A DNA stretch of 15,041 nucleotides from Bacteroidota bacterium (GCA_023430725.1 JAEYZD010000192.1:1-15041); one strand, 5' to 3'. Positions 5,631 to 13,518 are shown, counted from the first letter of the stretch. Numbers and translations are program-made. The notes: generated by a model from the sequence alone, not told the origin.

Positions 5631-6965
5631 CTATTTCGTGATACGTTCGCGTGCCATCCTGATAACCGTGGTCTTGCCCAGCCTGATGTAATCGAGCAGC
5701 GGCCTCTTCGCGGGACAGGTGTAAGCGCAGGCCCCGCACTCCATGCAATCGGTGATCCTCTCCTGCTCGGCCTTCTCAAACATCCCTTTCTGGCCGAGAA
5801 CCGATATGAGCCACGGCTCGAGGCCCATGGCACATGCCGTGGAGCACTTGCCGCACCTGATGCAGGGCAACACCTCAGCACGCTTCGATGCTTCAGCAGG
5901 GAAAAGAATAATCCCCGATGTCCCCTTTGTGACAGGTACATCGGTGATGGCCAGCGCCTTGCCCATCATCGGGCCGCCATTAATAACCTTACCGGTATCA
6001 TCAGGCATACCCCCTGCAGCCTCAATGAGAGCCGAGACGGGAGTACCGATACGCACCTGGAAATTACCGGGGTTCTTAACTGACTTCCCGGTAACGGTAA
6101 CCACCCTCTCAACCAGCGGTTTATTCTTCTGCACCGCCTCGTAAACGGCATAGGCGGTACCAACGTTCTGCACAACAACACCCACATCAAGGGGGAGTCC
6201 GCCGGAGGGGACCTCGCGCCCTGTGCAGGCCTTAATCAGCTGCTTCTCACCTCCCTGCGGATACTTGACCTGCAGCGGCTGCACGGTTATCCCCTGAAAC
6301 CCCTTCGCCAGTTCCGTCAGATTGCTGATCGCATCGGGCTTGTTGGCTTCGATTCCGATTATAACACTCTCAACGCCAAGGGCTTTCTTGATGATTGACA
6401 CGCCGGTAAGCACCTCGGCTCCCTTCTCAAGCATCAGCCTGTGGTCAGATGTAAGGTAAGGCTCGCACTCCACGCCGTTGATGATTACCGTGTCGCACTT
6501 CTTCCCTGCAGGCACTGTAAGCTTGATGTGAGTCGGGAAGGTTGCGCCTCCCAGGCCCACCAGCCCGCATTGCTGGCATCGCTCGATGATCTGCTCGCGC
6601 GTCAGGGTAATCTCTTTCACCAGGGTGGTGCTGCGGTCAACGGTTTCAACCCATTCATCGCCCTCAACATCAATCACTATCGCGGTTTGCTTGTAACCGG
6701 TTGTGTCAACCAAGGTGTCAATCTTGCTTACCTTCCCCGATACCGGTGAGTGGATGTTGGCGGAGACAAATCCTTTCGCCTGCGCGATGAGCTGTCCGGC
6801 CCTGACCGCGGCACCCTTCTCCACGACCGGTGTGGCCGGTGCGCCGATGTGCTGCGAGACTGGAACCGTCACCTGTGCCGGGACGGGAAGGATCACTGTC
6901 GGCTTGTCCGCCGTCAGCTTGTTCTCTGGCGGATGGATGCCGCCCTTCGGAAATGTCTTAAACAC
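5631..6965 (-). CDS. rnfC: Rnf complex NADH-binding subunit RnfC
   Basis: RnfC is the peripheral cytoplasmic subunit that exchanges electrons with NAD(H) through FMN and two [4Fe-4S] clusters. In its 444 residues the order is: KTFPKGGIHPPENK (3-16), a barrel-sandwich domain, a Rossmann-like NADH/FMN domain with GLVGLGGATFPTH (134-146) and INGVECEPYLTSDHRLM, a SLBB-type region, and the ferredoxin-like end with Cys368/371/374/378 and Cys407/410/413/417 (each CxxCxxCxxxC). It starts with GTG 6965: the family N-terminus MxKTFPKGG begins exactly there, and no in-frame ATG lies nearby. A 100 bp gap separates it from rnfB, the widest in the operon and possibly a site of control. I see no strong ribosome-site sequence. 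Confidence 0.96.
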   Translation of the reverse strand: MFKTFPKGGIHPPENKLTADKPTVILPVPAQVTVPVSQHIGAPATPVVEKGAAVRAGQLIAQAKGFVSANIHSPVSGKVSKIDTLVDTTGYKQTAIVIDVEGDEWVETVDRSTTLVKEITLTREQIIERCQQCGLVGLGGATFPTHIKLTVPAGKKCDTVIINGVECEPYLTSDHRLMLEKGAEVLTGVSIIKKALGVESVIIGIEANKPDAISNLTELAKGFQGITVQPLQVKYPQGGEKQLIKACTGREVPSGGLPLDVGVVVQNVGTAYAVYEAVQKNKPLVERVVTVTGKSVKNPGNFQVRIGTPVSALIEAAGGMPDDTGKVINGGPMMGKALAITDVPVTKGTSGIILFPAEASKRAEVLPCIRCGKCSTACAMGLEPWLISVLGQKGMFEKAEQERITDCMECGACAYTCPAKRPLLDYIRLGKTTVIRMARERITK

Positions 6966-7065
6966 GTTTATGGTTCTTTTTCAGGTTATTCAATAATCAG
7001 TTTGCTGTCTGGTGTGCGATTGGCTCATTTGCGCATCCGCGATAACTTTTTCCGGGCCGCCACGA

Positions 7066-7929
7066 TCAATTCACAGCTGCATCAGCCGGCTCCGCAGGTT
7101 TTGCCTCCTTAACAGGGAAGCCGATCTCGAGGATTGCTCCGGTGGGACACTCAGGCGCGCACTTGCGGCAGAGCTTGCACTTGGTGGAGTCAATAAAGGC
7201 GAGGTTGTTCTCCATTGTGATGGCCTCGTAGGGGCAGACCTTTACGCACTTGCCGCAGCCGATGCAGGCAACCTTGCACGCCTTGCGTGCCGGACCGCCC
7301 TTGTCCTTGTTGACACACGAGATGAATATCTTGCGGTCTTTTTTGTTCCGCTTGCGAAGCTCGATGATGTTGCGCGGACAGGCTTTTACACATGCGCCGC
7401 AGGCCACACACTTGTCGTCAAGGATAACCGGCAGTTCCGTTACCGGATCCATGTACATGGCATCAAACTTGCAAGCCAATACACAGTCGCCGCACCCGAG
7501 ACACCCGTACTGGCAGCCGGTCTGGCCGCCGTAAAGGGAATGAGCAACGCGGCAGCTCATGGCGCCGTCATAGAACGATGTGCGGGTTGCATTGTCAGGA
7601 GTCCCGTTGCACCTGACCACCGCAACCTTGGGTTCAACGGCAAGAGGCTGACGGTCTAGGATTATTGCCACTTTGCCCATCGTATCGGCTCCGCCGACCG
7701 GGCAGTTGAGCCCCTCGAACGATGTCGATTTCACAAGGGTTTCCGCGAAGGCACGACATCCGGTATATCCGCATCCGCCGCAGTTGGCGCCGGGAAGAGC
7801 CTCGGTCACCGTATCAATGCGGGGATCCTCAATCACCTTGAACTTCTGCGCCACAAAATAGAGTATCACCGCGGAAAGCAGCCCGAGGGCACTTAGCATC
7901 GCGATAGTCAATAGAACAGTGGAACTCAT
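7066..7929 (-). CDS. rnfB: Rnf complex ferredoxin-interacting subunit RnfB
   Basis: RnfB is the membrane-anchored iron-sulfur subunit that takes electrons from ferredoxin. The protein has 287 residues. One N-terminal helix (about 4-26) is followed by the Fe-S domain NCGGCGYTGC (Cys50, 53, 58, with Cys76 as fourth ligand). Four successive CxxCxxCxxxC motifs follow: Cys143/146/149/153, Cys174/177/180/184, Cys222/225/228/232 and Cys251/254/257/261. That predicts five [4Fe-4S] clusters, more than in the short proteobacterial RsxB and nearer to the form in anaerobes. The tail is Ala/Pro/Lys-rich (EAKPAEPADAAVN). ATG 7929 lies 3 bp after the rseC stop. Confidence 0.95.
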   Translation of the reverse strand: MSSTVLLTIAMLSALGLLSAVILYFVAQKFKVIEDPRIDTVTEALPGANCGGCGYTGCRAFAETLVKSTSFEGLNCPVGGADTMGKVAIILDRQPLAVEPKVAVVRCNGTPDNATRTSFYDGAMSCRVAHSLYGGQTGCQYGCLGCGDCVLACKFDAMYMDPVTELPVILDDKCVACGACVKACPRNIIELRKRNKKDRKIFISCVNKDKGGPARKACKVACIGCGKCVKVCPYEAITMENNLAFIDSTKCKLCRKCAPECPTGAILEIGFPVKEAKPAEPADAAVN

Positions 7930-7932
7930 CTG

Positions 7933-8349
7933 TCAGACCTTTATTTTGAATTCGAATTTTTCTCCTATTATGCTTCTAAACAGGTAAATGCAAAGATAGT
8001 ATACGCCGATTGAGAGGAAAGAGAGCAGCGCAGAAACCAGTTCTCCGGCACCTGCGGCGGTGGCTGCTCCAAAGGTGGCTACCAGCACCAGGAACGGGAT
8101 AATATACCCTATGGTCAGCGCCCGGAACCCCTGCGAGAGTTTCATCTCAACCGTTACGCTGTCTCCGGGCCGGACTGATGGATTGCTCTTAACTGTAATC
8201 ACCTTGGCTTCGGAAGTACCGGCTGAACATACTGATTTGGCGTGACAGCCTGAACAGGCGCCGGAGACAAGAATCTCAACCTCGGCAGTGCCGTTGCCCG
8301 GCACTCTCAATACCTTCCCTTCATGAGTGATCGTTTCTGCTTGAGGCAT
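7933..8349 (-). CDS. rseC: SoxR-reducing system RseC/MucC family protein
   Basis: This 138-residue membrane protein belongs to the RseC/MucC family. Members sit in or beside rnf clusters and in enterobacteria help the Rsx complex keep SoxR reduced. The N-terminal soluble part has the family cysteine cluster CSGCHAKSVC (Cys32, 35, 41), a likely iron-sulfur or redox site. Two hydrophobic segments follow (about 75-95 and 102-122), then a basic end. Its place as first gene, 3 bp before rnfB, is typical for Bacteroidota and suggests a part in Rnf assembly or control rather than SoxR signalling. The start is ATG 8349; an in-frame TTG directly before it (8352) is less likely. Confidence 0.9.
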   Translation of the reverse strand: MPQAETITHEGKVLRVPGNGTAEVEILVSGACSGCHAKSVCSAGTSEAKVITVKSNPSVRPGDSVTVEMKLSQGFRALTIGYIIPFLVLVATFGAATAAGAGELVSALLSFLSIGVYYLCIYLFRSIIGEKFEFKIKV

Positions 8350-8744
8350 CAATTGATTCTTGAAAAGGCAATTTTAAGGAATTACCGGGAAAAAATATAT
8401 AACAAAGGTCATTATTTTAAGGGGTCTGATGTTCAGAGGGTCTAAAGGTCTGAGGGTCTTGCAGTCTACAGTCTCCGGTCAGCAGTCTCCAGTCTTCAGT
8501 CTCCAGTCTTCAGTCTCCAGTCTCCAGTCGCCAGTTTCCAGTTTCCAGTCTTCAGTCGCCAGTCTTCAGTCGCCAGTCTCCAGTCTCCAGTCTCCAGTCT
8601 TCAGTCGCCAGTTTCCAGTTTCCAGTCTTCAGTCGCCAAGACTCCAGTCTTCTGTCTCCAGTCTCCAGCCATCAGTCTTCAATTTTCAGTCATTCAGATT
8701 GTTAACGACTGCCGACTGCTGACTGCCAACTGAGGACTGATCCC
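8350..8744. other. Intergenic region with rnf operon leader and heptamer repeats
   Basis: This 395 bp region lies between recG and rseC. On the minus strand the first ~60 bp before rseC are AT-rich and should hold the operon promoter. A TTTG box (8403-8406) and a TAAAATTG box (8369-8376) resemble the Bacteroidota -33 and -7 elements, but their 26 bp spacing is longer than usual, so I do not call a promoter. The rest is repeat. I see no gene. The plus-strand frame at 8429-8722 is repeat read as protein. Confidence 0.6.
8419..8740. repeat. CAGTCTC-type heptanucleotide repeat block
   Basis: From 8483 to 8636, 22 heptamers run in strict phase, mainly CAGTCTC, CAGTCTT, CAGTCGC and CAGTTTC. A phase slip and degenerate copies continue to about 8695. 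Flanks are related simple repeats: several GGTCT units at 8421-8460 and gactgc-like units at 8705-8735. A 37 bp stretch at 8525-8561 recurs exactly at 8602-8638, eleven units away, showing multi-unit duplication. Confidence 0.9.
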
Positions 8745-10850
8745 TCAGCTTATCTCCGACCAGGAATAATTCTTCCCGAACAACCTCTTCAGATTGACCC
8801 TAAGGAGGAAATTTGCCGGTGCGGCCAGCTCGGGGTCGTCAGCCAGAATCTCCGCGGCACGCGATCGGGCCAGGTTGAGTATCTGCCCGTCCTTGCCAAG
8901 GTCGGCAATCTTAAGGTCAAATGCCATCCCGCTCTGCTGCGTCCCCTCCAGGTCACCCGGACCCCGCATCCGCAGGTCAGCCTCCGCGATCTCAAAACCA
9001 TCATTGGTCGAGATCATTGTATTGATGCGCTCCGTAGCGTCCGCCGAGAGCCTGTGCGAGGTCATGAGTATGCAAAACGACTGGTCTGCGCCACGGCCGA
9101 CCCTGCCGCGCAACTGGTGCAACTGCGAGAGACCAAACCGCTCCGCGCTCTCAACAACCATCACACTGGCATTCGGAACATCAACACCTACCTCAATCAC
9201 GGTGGTTGCAACCATTATGTGCGCCTGGCCCCGCCGGAACATGTTCATCGAGATCTCCTTGTCCTTCGTGGCCATCCGCCCGTGAACAACACTGATACAG
9301 TACTGAGGCGGGGGAAAGGCGCGTGCCATGCTCTCAAGACCATCATCAAGGTTCTTGTAGTCAAGTGTTTCCGACTCCTTTATAAGCGGATAAACCACGT
9401 ATATCTGACGCCCGTCCTCAATCTGCCTGCGCATGAAACCAAACACCTTCTCACGCTCGGCATCGGTGAACGCCATAGTCTTTATCGGCTTCCGTCCCGG
9501 CGGCATCTCATCAATGACCGAGACATCAAGATCGCCATAGAGAGTCATGGCCAGGGTGCGGGGAATGGGAGTGGCAGTCATTACAAGCACATGCGGCGGA
9601 CATTCGCTCTTCTGCCACAGTTTGGCACGCTGTGCCACCCCAAACCGGTGCTGCTCATCAATTATCACCAGCCCGAGATTCCTATACTGTACGTTTTCCT
9701 CAATCAGCGCATGAGTGCCGATAAGTATGTTAATAGAACCGTCAAGCAGCCCATTTTCGATCCGCTTCCTCTCACTGCGCTTTGTGGAACCGGTCAGCAG
9801 GGCCACCTCAACGTCAATGCCGGTCACGAATTTGCTGATAGAACTAAAATGCTGCATTGCAAGCACTTCGGTAGGGGCCATAAGGCACCCCTGGTAACCG
9901 TTGTCGGCCCCGATCAGCATGCTCATCAGCGCCACCATCGTCTTGCCGCTCCCGACATCGCCCTGCAGGAGCCTGTTCATCTGCCTCCCGCTGCCAAGGT
10001 CGGCACGGATCTCGCGGATCACCCTTTTCTGCGCACCGGTGAGGGCAAAGGGAAGGTTGTTTGCGTAAAACGAATTGAGTCGCTCCCCGACGATTGAGAA
10101 AACAAACCCGTGAGTGTTCTTTGTGCGGTTGCCCTTGTATCTCAGCAGGTTAAGCTGGATGTAAAAGAGCTCCTCAAACTTGAGCCTGAAGCGGGCATTC
10201 TCGATGTCATTGTTTGAATCGGGAAAATGAATACGGAAAAGGGCGTCATGCAGACTCATCAGCTTCAGCGGAGCGATCACGGCAGGAGGGAGGGTTTCCG
10301 GAAAACGGAACCCGGGCATCGTAAAGGCTTTCGCCATAAGCTTGGCAATTGCCCTCGAGTGAAGGAAATGATCCTTCATCTTTTCAGTCGTGCTGTACTG
10401 AGCCTCGAGCGCCGAAGCAACACGGGCAGCACGCTTGTCAGCCTCCTCAACCTCGGGATGGACTATATTGAATGCTCCGCTGAAGAGGGTGGGTTTGCCA
10501 AAGATAATATATTCTGTTTCAGGCTTGTATGTGTTCAGTATCCATTTCTGGCCCTTGAACCAGACCAGTCTTACCATCCCGGTTTCATCATAAAAATCGG
10601 CCGTCAACCGCCGGCCCGGTCCTGTCCCATCGGTTGAGAACCTGCGGATCTTTCCCCTGATCTGCACATGCTGCATGTCGGTGTCGAGCTCCTTCACCTT
10701 GTAGAAGCGGGTTTTATCGATATACTTGTAGGGGAAGTAGTAGATCAGGTCCCTGAATGTGAAAATGCCGGCTTCCGCCTGGAGCATTTCAGCCCTTTTC
10801 GGGCCAACACCGGGAAGGAATTTTATCTCACTGTCAAGCAATTCAGACAT
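8745..10850 (-). CDS. recG: ATP-dependent DNA helicase RecG
   Basis: RecG is a monomeric superfamily 2 helicase that remodels stalled replication forks and branch-migrates Holliday junctions. The protein has 701 residues, the normal length. The N-terminal wedge domain opens with FLPGVGPKRAEML (11-23) and an OB fold near 60-130. Helicase motifs follow: ALTGAQKRV (269-277), Walker A GDVGSGKT (297-304), DEQH (398-401) in the RecG form DEQHRFG, TATPIPRT (425-432), and QLRGRVGRG (579-587). The translocation (TRG) region holds DGFEIAEADLRMRGPGDLEGT (617-637). No key residue is missing. It is divergent from the methyltransferase gene, 72 bp away, and has a promoter match upstream. Its 3' end abuts the heptamer repeats. 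Confidence 0.97.
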   Translation of the reverse strand: MSELLDSEIKFLPGVGPKRAEMLQAEAGIFTFRDLIYYFPYKYIDKTRFYKVKELDTDMQHVQIRGKIRRFSTDGTGPGRRLTADFYDETGMVRLVWFKGQKWILNTYKPETEYIIFGKPTLFSGAFNIVHPEVEEADKRAARVASALEAQYSTTEKMKDHFLHSRAIAKLMAKAFTMPGFRFPETLPPAVIAPLKLMSLHDALFRIHFPDSNNDIENARFRLKFEELFYIQLNLLRYKGNRTKNTHGFVFSIVGERLNSFYANNLPFALTGAQKRVIREIRADLGSGRQMNRLLQGDVGSGKTMVALMSMLIGADNGYQGCLMAPTEVLAMQHFSSISKFVTGIDVEVALLTGSTKRSERKRIENGLLDGSINILIGTHALIEENVQYRNLGLVIIDEQHRFGVAQRAKLWQKSECPPHVLVMTATPIPRTLAMTLYGDLDVSVIDEMPPGRKPIKTMAFTDAEREKVFGFMRRQIEDGRQIYVVYPLIKESETLDYKNLDDGLESMARAFPPPQYCISVVHGRMATKDKEISMNMFRRGQAHIMVATTVIEVGVDVPNASVMVVESAERFGLSQLHQLRGRVGRGADQSFCILMTSHRLSADATERINTMISTNDGFEIAEADLRMRGPGDLEGTQQSGMAFDLKIADLGKDGQILNLARSRAAEILADDPELAAPANFLLRVNLKRLFGKNYSWSEIS

Positions 10851-10875
10851 CGGGAACCGTCAAAAAGATTATCAC

Positions 10876-10906
10876 CGAAAATAGTTAAATTTGGGCGGGA
10901 TTCAAA
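10876..10906 (-). promoter_or_regulatory. Candidate recG promoter (Bacteroidota type)
   Basis: On the minus strand TTTG (10903-10906) is followed after 19 bases by TATTTTCG (10883-10876), one mismatch from the Bacteroidota -7 consensus TAnnTTTG and at the expected spacing. It lies 26 bp upstream of the recG start. Confidence 0.5.
10886..10893 (+). promoter_or_regulatory. Candidate -7 box for the methyltransferase gene
   Basis: TAAATTTG is an exact match to TAnnTTTG, 29 bp before ATG 10923. No TTTG is found at the -33 position. The box lies inside the spacer of the opposing recG promoter, so the two divergent promoters would overlap. Confidence 0.35.
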
Positions 10907-10922
10907 TGAACTGTCTGAAGAA

Positions 10923-12053
10923 ATGAACATTCACGCGGCAGCGGCATATGCCGCACACCTTCTTACATCCCGCAGCACGGCAGGACACGGTGTGCACAGC
11001 CCGCTGATGTTCAGCTTCATCACTGAGGTTATCGGTGGCCGTGCCGATAAGCATATCATGGATGAGGTCAGGAGGCTGAAAAGGGAGATGCTCACTGACA
11101 GGCGGGCGGTGAGGGTCACCGACCTGGGGGCGGGGTCAACGGTTCTTCGGGGCAGGGAGAGAAGTATCCGGCAGATCGCCTCCGTAGCTGCACTGCCGTC
11201 AAGGGAGGTTGCCCTGCTGGCCAGGATAGCTGCCAGCCTTGACATCATCCTGGAGCGGGTACCGGACTATAAGGCTGGTGGCCCACAGCCAAATGGCTGG
11301 CCGGCGCAAGGACTGGAACCAACTCACCGTCCGGAACAAGACCGGGAGCCTGTTGTCAGGCCGGCACAAGAGCAGAAGCCAACCGGCCGGCAGGCAAATA
11401 ACCCGGAAAATACTCCACCCGGGGAAATACTTCAGCCAGATAACCTACCGGTAATCCTCGAGCTGGGGACATCGCTGGGTATCAGTACACTGGCACTGGC
11501 ACTGGCGGCACCGGACAGAAGAGTCATTACCGTCGAAGGGTGCCCGGAACTGGCAGCAATAGCCCGCGAGAACCTACGCCGTCACGGCGCCTCAAACACC
11601 GAGGTCCTCAATATGGAGTTCAGCCAGGCCCTCATCCACCTCAGAGAAAAGGGAACCATAATCGGAATGGCTTTCATCGACGGTAACCACCGCGGGGCAG
11701 CACTGACTGATTACACACACCGGATCATGGAGATGGGAGACCAGATGGTAATCGTGGCAGATGATATTCATATGAACAGTGATATGACAGGCGCCTGGAA
11801 GTCACTTTGTGAGGGTCTGCAGACTCCCCGGAAGGCTGACAGCACAAGGGCACAATCCGGTCTGAGACAAACTGGTAACTTACCCGGAAAGCAGTCTCAA
11901 CTGGCCTCCACGGCAGGAGCCACTGGAAAAATGGCCCTGTTAAGTTCACCGTCTGCCTACAGTCTTGACACAGCCTCGCTCGAAACATTCCGCCTGGGCA
12001 TCCTTTTCTGCCTCCGTAACCTTACCCCGGGTCACTACCGCATACGGTATTAA
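10923..12053 (+). CDS. Class I SAM-dependent methyltransferase with low-complexity insertions
   Basis: This protein belongs to a Bacteroidota class I methyltransferase family; the substrate is unknown. The N-terminal block HGVHSP (22-27), DLGAGS (67-72), the SAM-binding loop ELGTSLG (180-186), acidic strand end VEG (204-206), FIDGNH (251-256), DDIHMNSDM (280-288) and C-terminal FRLGILF (356-362) with HYRIRY are present. At 376 residues it is about 100 longer than is usual for the family. The excess is a Pro/Gln/Arg-rich stretch (about 118-170) made of ten-residue repeats, and a Ser/Gly/Gln-rich stretch (about 301-346). Both fall between conserved blocks and may be surface loops. The frame is open further upstream, but ATG 10923 is chosen because earlier codons overlap recG. 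Confidence 0.85.
   Translation: MNIHAAAAYAAHLLTSRSTAGHGVHSPLMFSFITEVIGGRADKHIMDEVRRLKREMLTDRRAVRVTDLGAGSTVLRGRERSIRQIASVAALPSREVALLARIAASLDIILERVPDYKAGGPQPNGWPAQGLEPTHRPEQDREPVVRPAQEQKPTGRQANNPENTPPGEILQPDNLPVILELGTSLGISTLALALAAPDRRVITVEGCPELAAIARENLRRHGASNTEVLNMEFSQALIHLREKGTIIGMAFIDGNHRGAALTDYTHRIMEMGDQMVIVADDIHMNSDMTGAWKSLCEGLQTPRKADSTRAQSGLRQTGNLPGKQSQLASTAGATGKMALLSSPSAYSLDTASLETFRLGILFCLRNLTPGHYRIRY
11301..11420 (+). repeat. 30-bp tandem repeat inside the methyltransferase gene
   Basis: Units at 11301-11330, 11331-11360 and 11361-11390 begin ccggcgcaag, ccggaacaag and ccggcacaag, and code for PAQGLEPTHR, PEQDREPVVR and PAQEQKPTGR. A worn fourth unit (QANNPENTPP) follows. Unit length is a multiple of three, so the frame is kept. 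Confidence 0.8.
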
Positions 12054-12125
12054 CAAAAAATAACAACGCCACAGAGTCAATAATAGAGGAATTTGAACTA
12101 ATTTCGGAACTTTAATGTAAAAGGC

Positions 12126-12836
12126 ATGGATAAAGTCATTGAGATCAAGGAAATCGTTAAGAACTACCAGGTAGGATCAGTCATCGTCAGAGCACTCCGT
12201 TCAGTATCGCTCGATATAAAAAGAAATGAATATGTCGCTATCATGGGTCCTTCAGGATCCGGAAAATCGACACTGATGAACATCCTCGGCTGCCTCGACA
12301 CACCGACTAAAGGAATGTATGTCCTCAACGGAACCGACGTGAGCAAGATGGAAGACGACAGGCTGGCAGAAATACGCAACAAGGAGATCGGCTTCGTCTT
12401 CCAGACATTCAACCTGCTGCCAAGATATACAGCCCTCGAAAACGTCACACTGCCCCTTATCTACGGAGGCGTGCCCCGCCATGAGAGAGAGGAACATGCT
12501 GTCAAAACACTGGATCTGGTAGGCCTGGGCGACAGGATGACACATAAACCAAACGAACTCTCCGGCGGACAGCGACAGAGGGTCGCCATTGCCAGAGCTC
12601 TGATCAACAACCCTTCAATCATCCTTGCCGACGAACCGACAGGCAACCTTGACAGTAAAACATCATATGATATCATGGGCCTGCTCGATAAGATTCACGA
12701 GGATGGAAATACCGTGATAGTGGTGACTCACGAGGAAGATATCGCGCGCCATGCACACAGGATCATCAAACTGATGGACGGCGAGGTGGCATCAGACTAT
12801 GTAAATGAAAACCGGATCGAGGTAAGAAAGAGGTAG
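12126..12836 (+). CDS. ABC transporter ATP-binding protein, MacB/LolD type
   Basis: This 236-residue ATPase would drive a MacB/LolD/FtsE-type transporter. All motifs are intact: Walker A GPSGSGKST (41-49), Q-loop Gln93 (VFQTFNLLP), signature LSGGQ (145-149), Walker B IILADE (165-170), D-loop NLDS, and switch His202. Features of this subfamily include LNGTDVSKMEDDRLAEIRN and FNLLPRYTALENVTLPLIY. Such ATPases usually work with permeases that extract lipoproteins or export peptides or drugs, but no permease lies in the window, so the cargo cannot be named. The start at ATG 12126 is 72 bp after the methyltransferase. A weak -7-like box (TAATTTCG, 12099-12106) precedes it. The next plus-strand gene begins 77 bp downstream. 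Confidence 0.92.
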   Translation: MDKVIEIKEIVKNYQVGSVIVRALRSVSLDIKRNEYVAIMGPSGSGKSTLMNILGCLDTPTKGMYVLNGTDVSKMEDDRLAEIRNKEIGFVFQTFNLLPRYTALENVTLPLIYGGVPRHEREEHAVKTLDLVGLGDRMTHKPNELSGGQRQRVAIARALINNPSIILADEPTGNLDSKTSYDIMGLLDKIHEDGNTVIVVTHEEDIARHAHRIIKLMDGEVASDYVNENRIEVRKR

Positions 12837-12913
12837 TTCCCCAGGCGGCAGGTATCCTGAAAAGAATTGATCCCCACAGGCAGACCATTGACAGCTTCAG
12901 ACAGGAAATTCCG

Positions 12914-13465
12914 ATGAAGATCTACACAAAAACAGGCGACAAGGGAGAGACCTCAGTTATTGGGGGTGTCAGGCTGCCGAAACATCACCCGCGCATCGAA
13001 GCATACGGAACGCTTGACGAACTCATCGCATGGATAGGAATGCTTCGCTCTGCGGAACAGTTCTGCGTTCCAAACGATGAACTGATCAATATCCAGTCTG
13101 TACTGATGTCCTGCTGCACAATAATTGCCACCCACCCGTCGGCTAAGGTGCCCGACGGAATTGAGGTGGAAGATACCACCCGGCTTGAAAGTTCCATCGA
13201 CAGAATGGAATCACGGTTACCTAAACTTCACTCATTCATCCTGCCCGGAGGCAATCACCAGGCTGCCACAAGCAACATTACACCATGCGTCTGCCGCCGT
13301 GCCGAACGGGCAATTCTGCGCCTTAATGAGACCGAAGAGACTGACCAGAATGTCATAAAATACCTCAATCGCCTCTCTGATTACCTCTTTGTACTGACCA
13401 GGTGTCTTACTTATGAGCTTGGTACAGAGGAAGTTAAATGGCTTCCGGTCAAAAAATCAAAATAA
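12914..13465 (+). CDS. pduO: PduO-family cob(I)alamin adenosyltransferase
   Basis: Family members transfer adenosyl from ATP to cob(I)alamin to make coenzyme B12. The protein has 183 residues, the usual length. The N-terminal ATP loop KTGDKGET (6-13), HPRIEAYGTLDEL (25-37, with Asp35), FILPGG (108-113), CRRAER (127-132) and YLNRLSDYLFVLTR (150-163) are all visible. The segment before CRRAER is odd: most relatives read roughly HxARTVCRRAER, here it is NITPCVCRRAER, so the first arginine of that pair (Arg128 in the Lactobacillus enzyme, from memory) is Pro124. DELN is DELI. It may be a less active or re-tasked member. A purine-rich aggaaa lies before ATG 12914. No other B12 gene is nearby. Confidence 0.85.
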   Translation: MKIYTKTGDKGETSVIGGVRLPKHHPRIEAYGTLDELIAWIGMLRSAEQFCVPNDELINIQSVLMSCCTIIATHPSAKVPDGIEVEDTTRLESSIDRMESRLPKLHSFILPGGNHQAATSNITPCVCRRAERAILRLNETEETDQNVIKYLNRLSDYLFVLTRCLTYELGTEEVKWLPVKKSK

Positions 13466-13468
13466 TTC

Positions 13469-13496
13469 GGTTAAAAATTGTCCTAACCCTTTTTTT
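13469..13496 (+). terminator. Candidate intrinsic terminator after the adenosyltransferase gene
   Basis: GGTTA (13469-13473) and TAACC (13484-13488) form a short stem with a 10-base loop, followed by a single C and seven T (13490-13496). The stem is only 5 bp, but the position, 3 bp after the stop codon, is right. Confidence 0.45.
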
Positions 13497-13510
13497 ATTC
13501 TAAATAATTT

Positions 13511-13518
13511 TATATTTG
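13511..13518 (+). promoter_or_regulatory. Candidate -7 box of the DUF2795 gene
   Basis: TATATTTG is an exact match to the Bacteroidota -7 consensus TAnnTTTG, 39 bp before ATG 13558. Only a T-run, not a clear TTTG, is found near the -33 position. The AT-rich leader that follows is typical for a well-expressed gene in this phylum. Confidence 0.45.

Noticed and set aside
7012..7659. 215-codon plus-strand frame opposite rnfB
   Set aside because: It is antisense to the cysteine-motif-bearing rnfB and resembles no known protein.
8429..8722. 97-codon plus-strand frame with SLQSPVS repeats
   Set aside because: It is the heptamer DNA repeat read as protein: 7 bp times three gives a 7-residue period in any open frame. 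The degenerate phase slip near 8637 also changes its register.
8419..8740. CRISPR array
   Set aside because: Units are 7 bp with no spacers and no cas genes nearby.
9054..10097. 347-codon plus-strand frame inside recG
   Set aside because: It is the antisense shadow of recG, His/Arg-rich with no recognisable domain, while recG has every helicase motif.
10668..10922. Upstream extension of the methyltransferase frame
   Set aside because: It overlaps the 5' end of recG and gives no family-like residues; homology begins just after ATG 10923.
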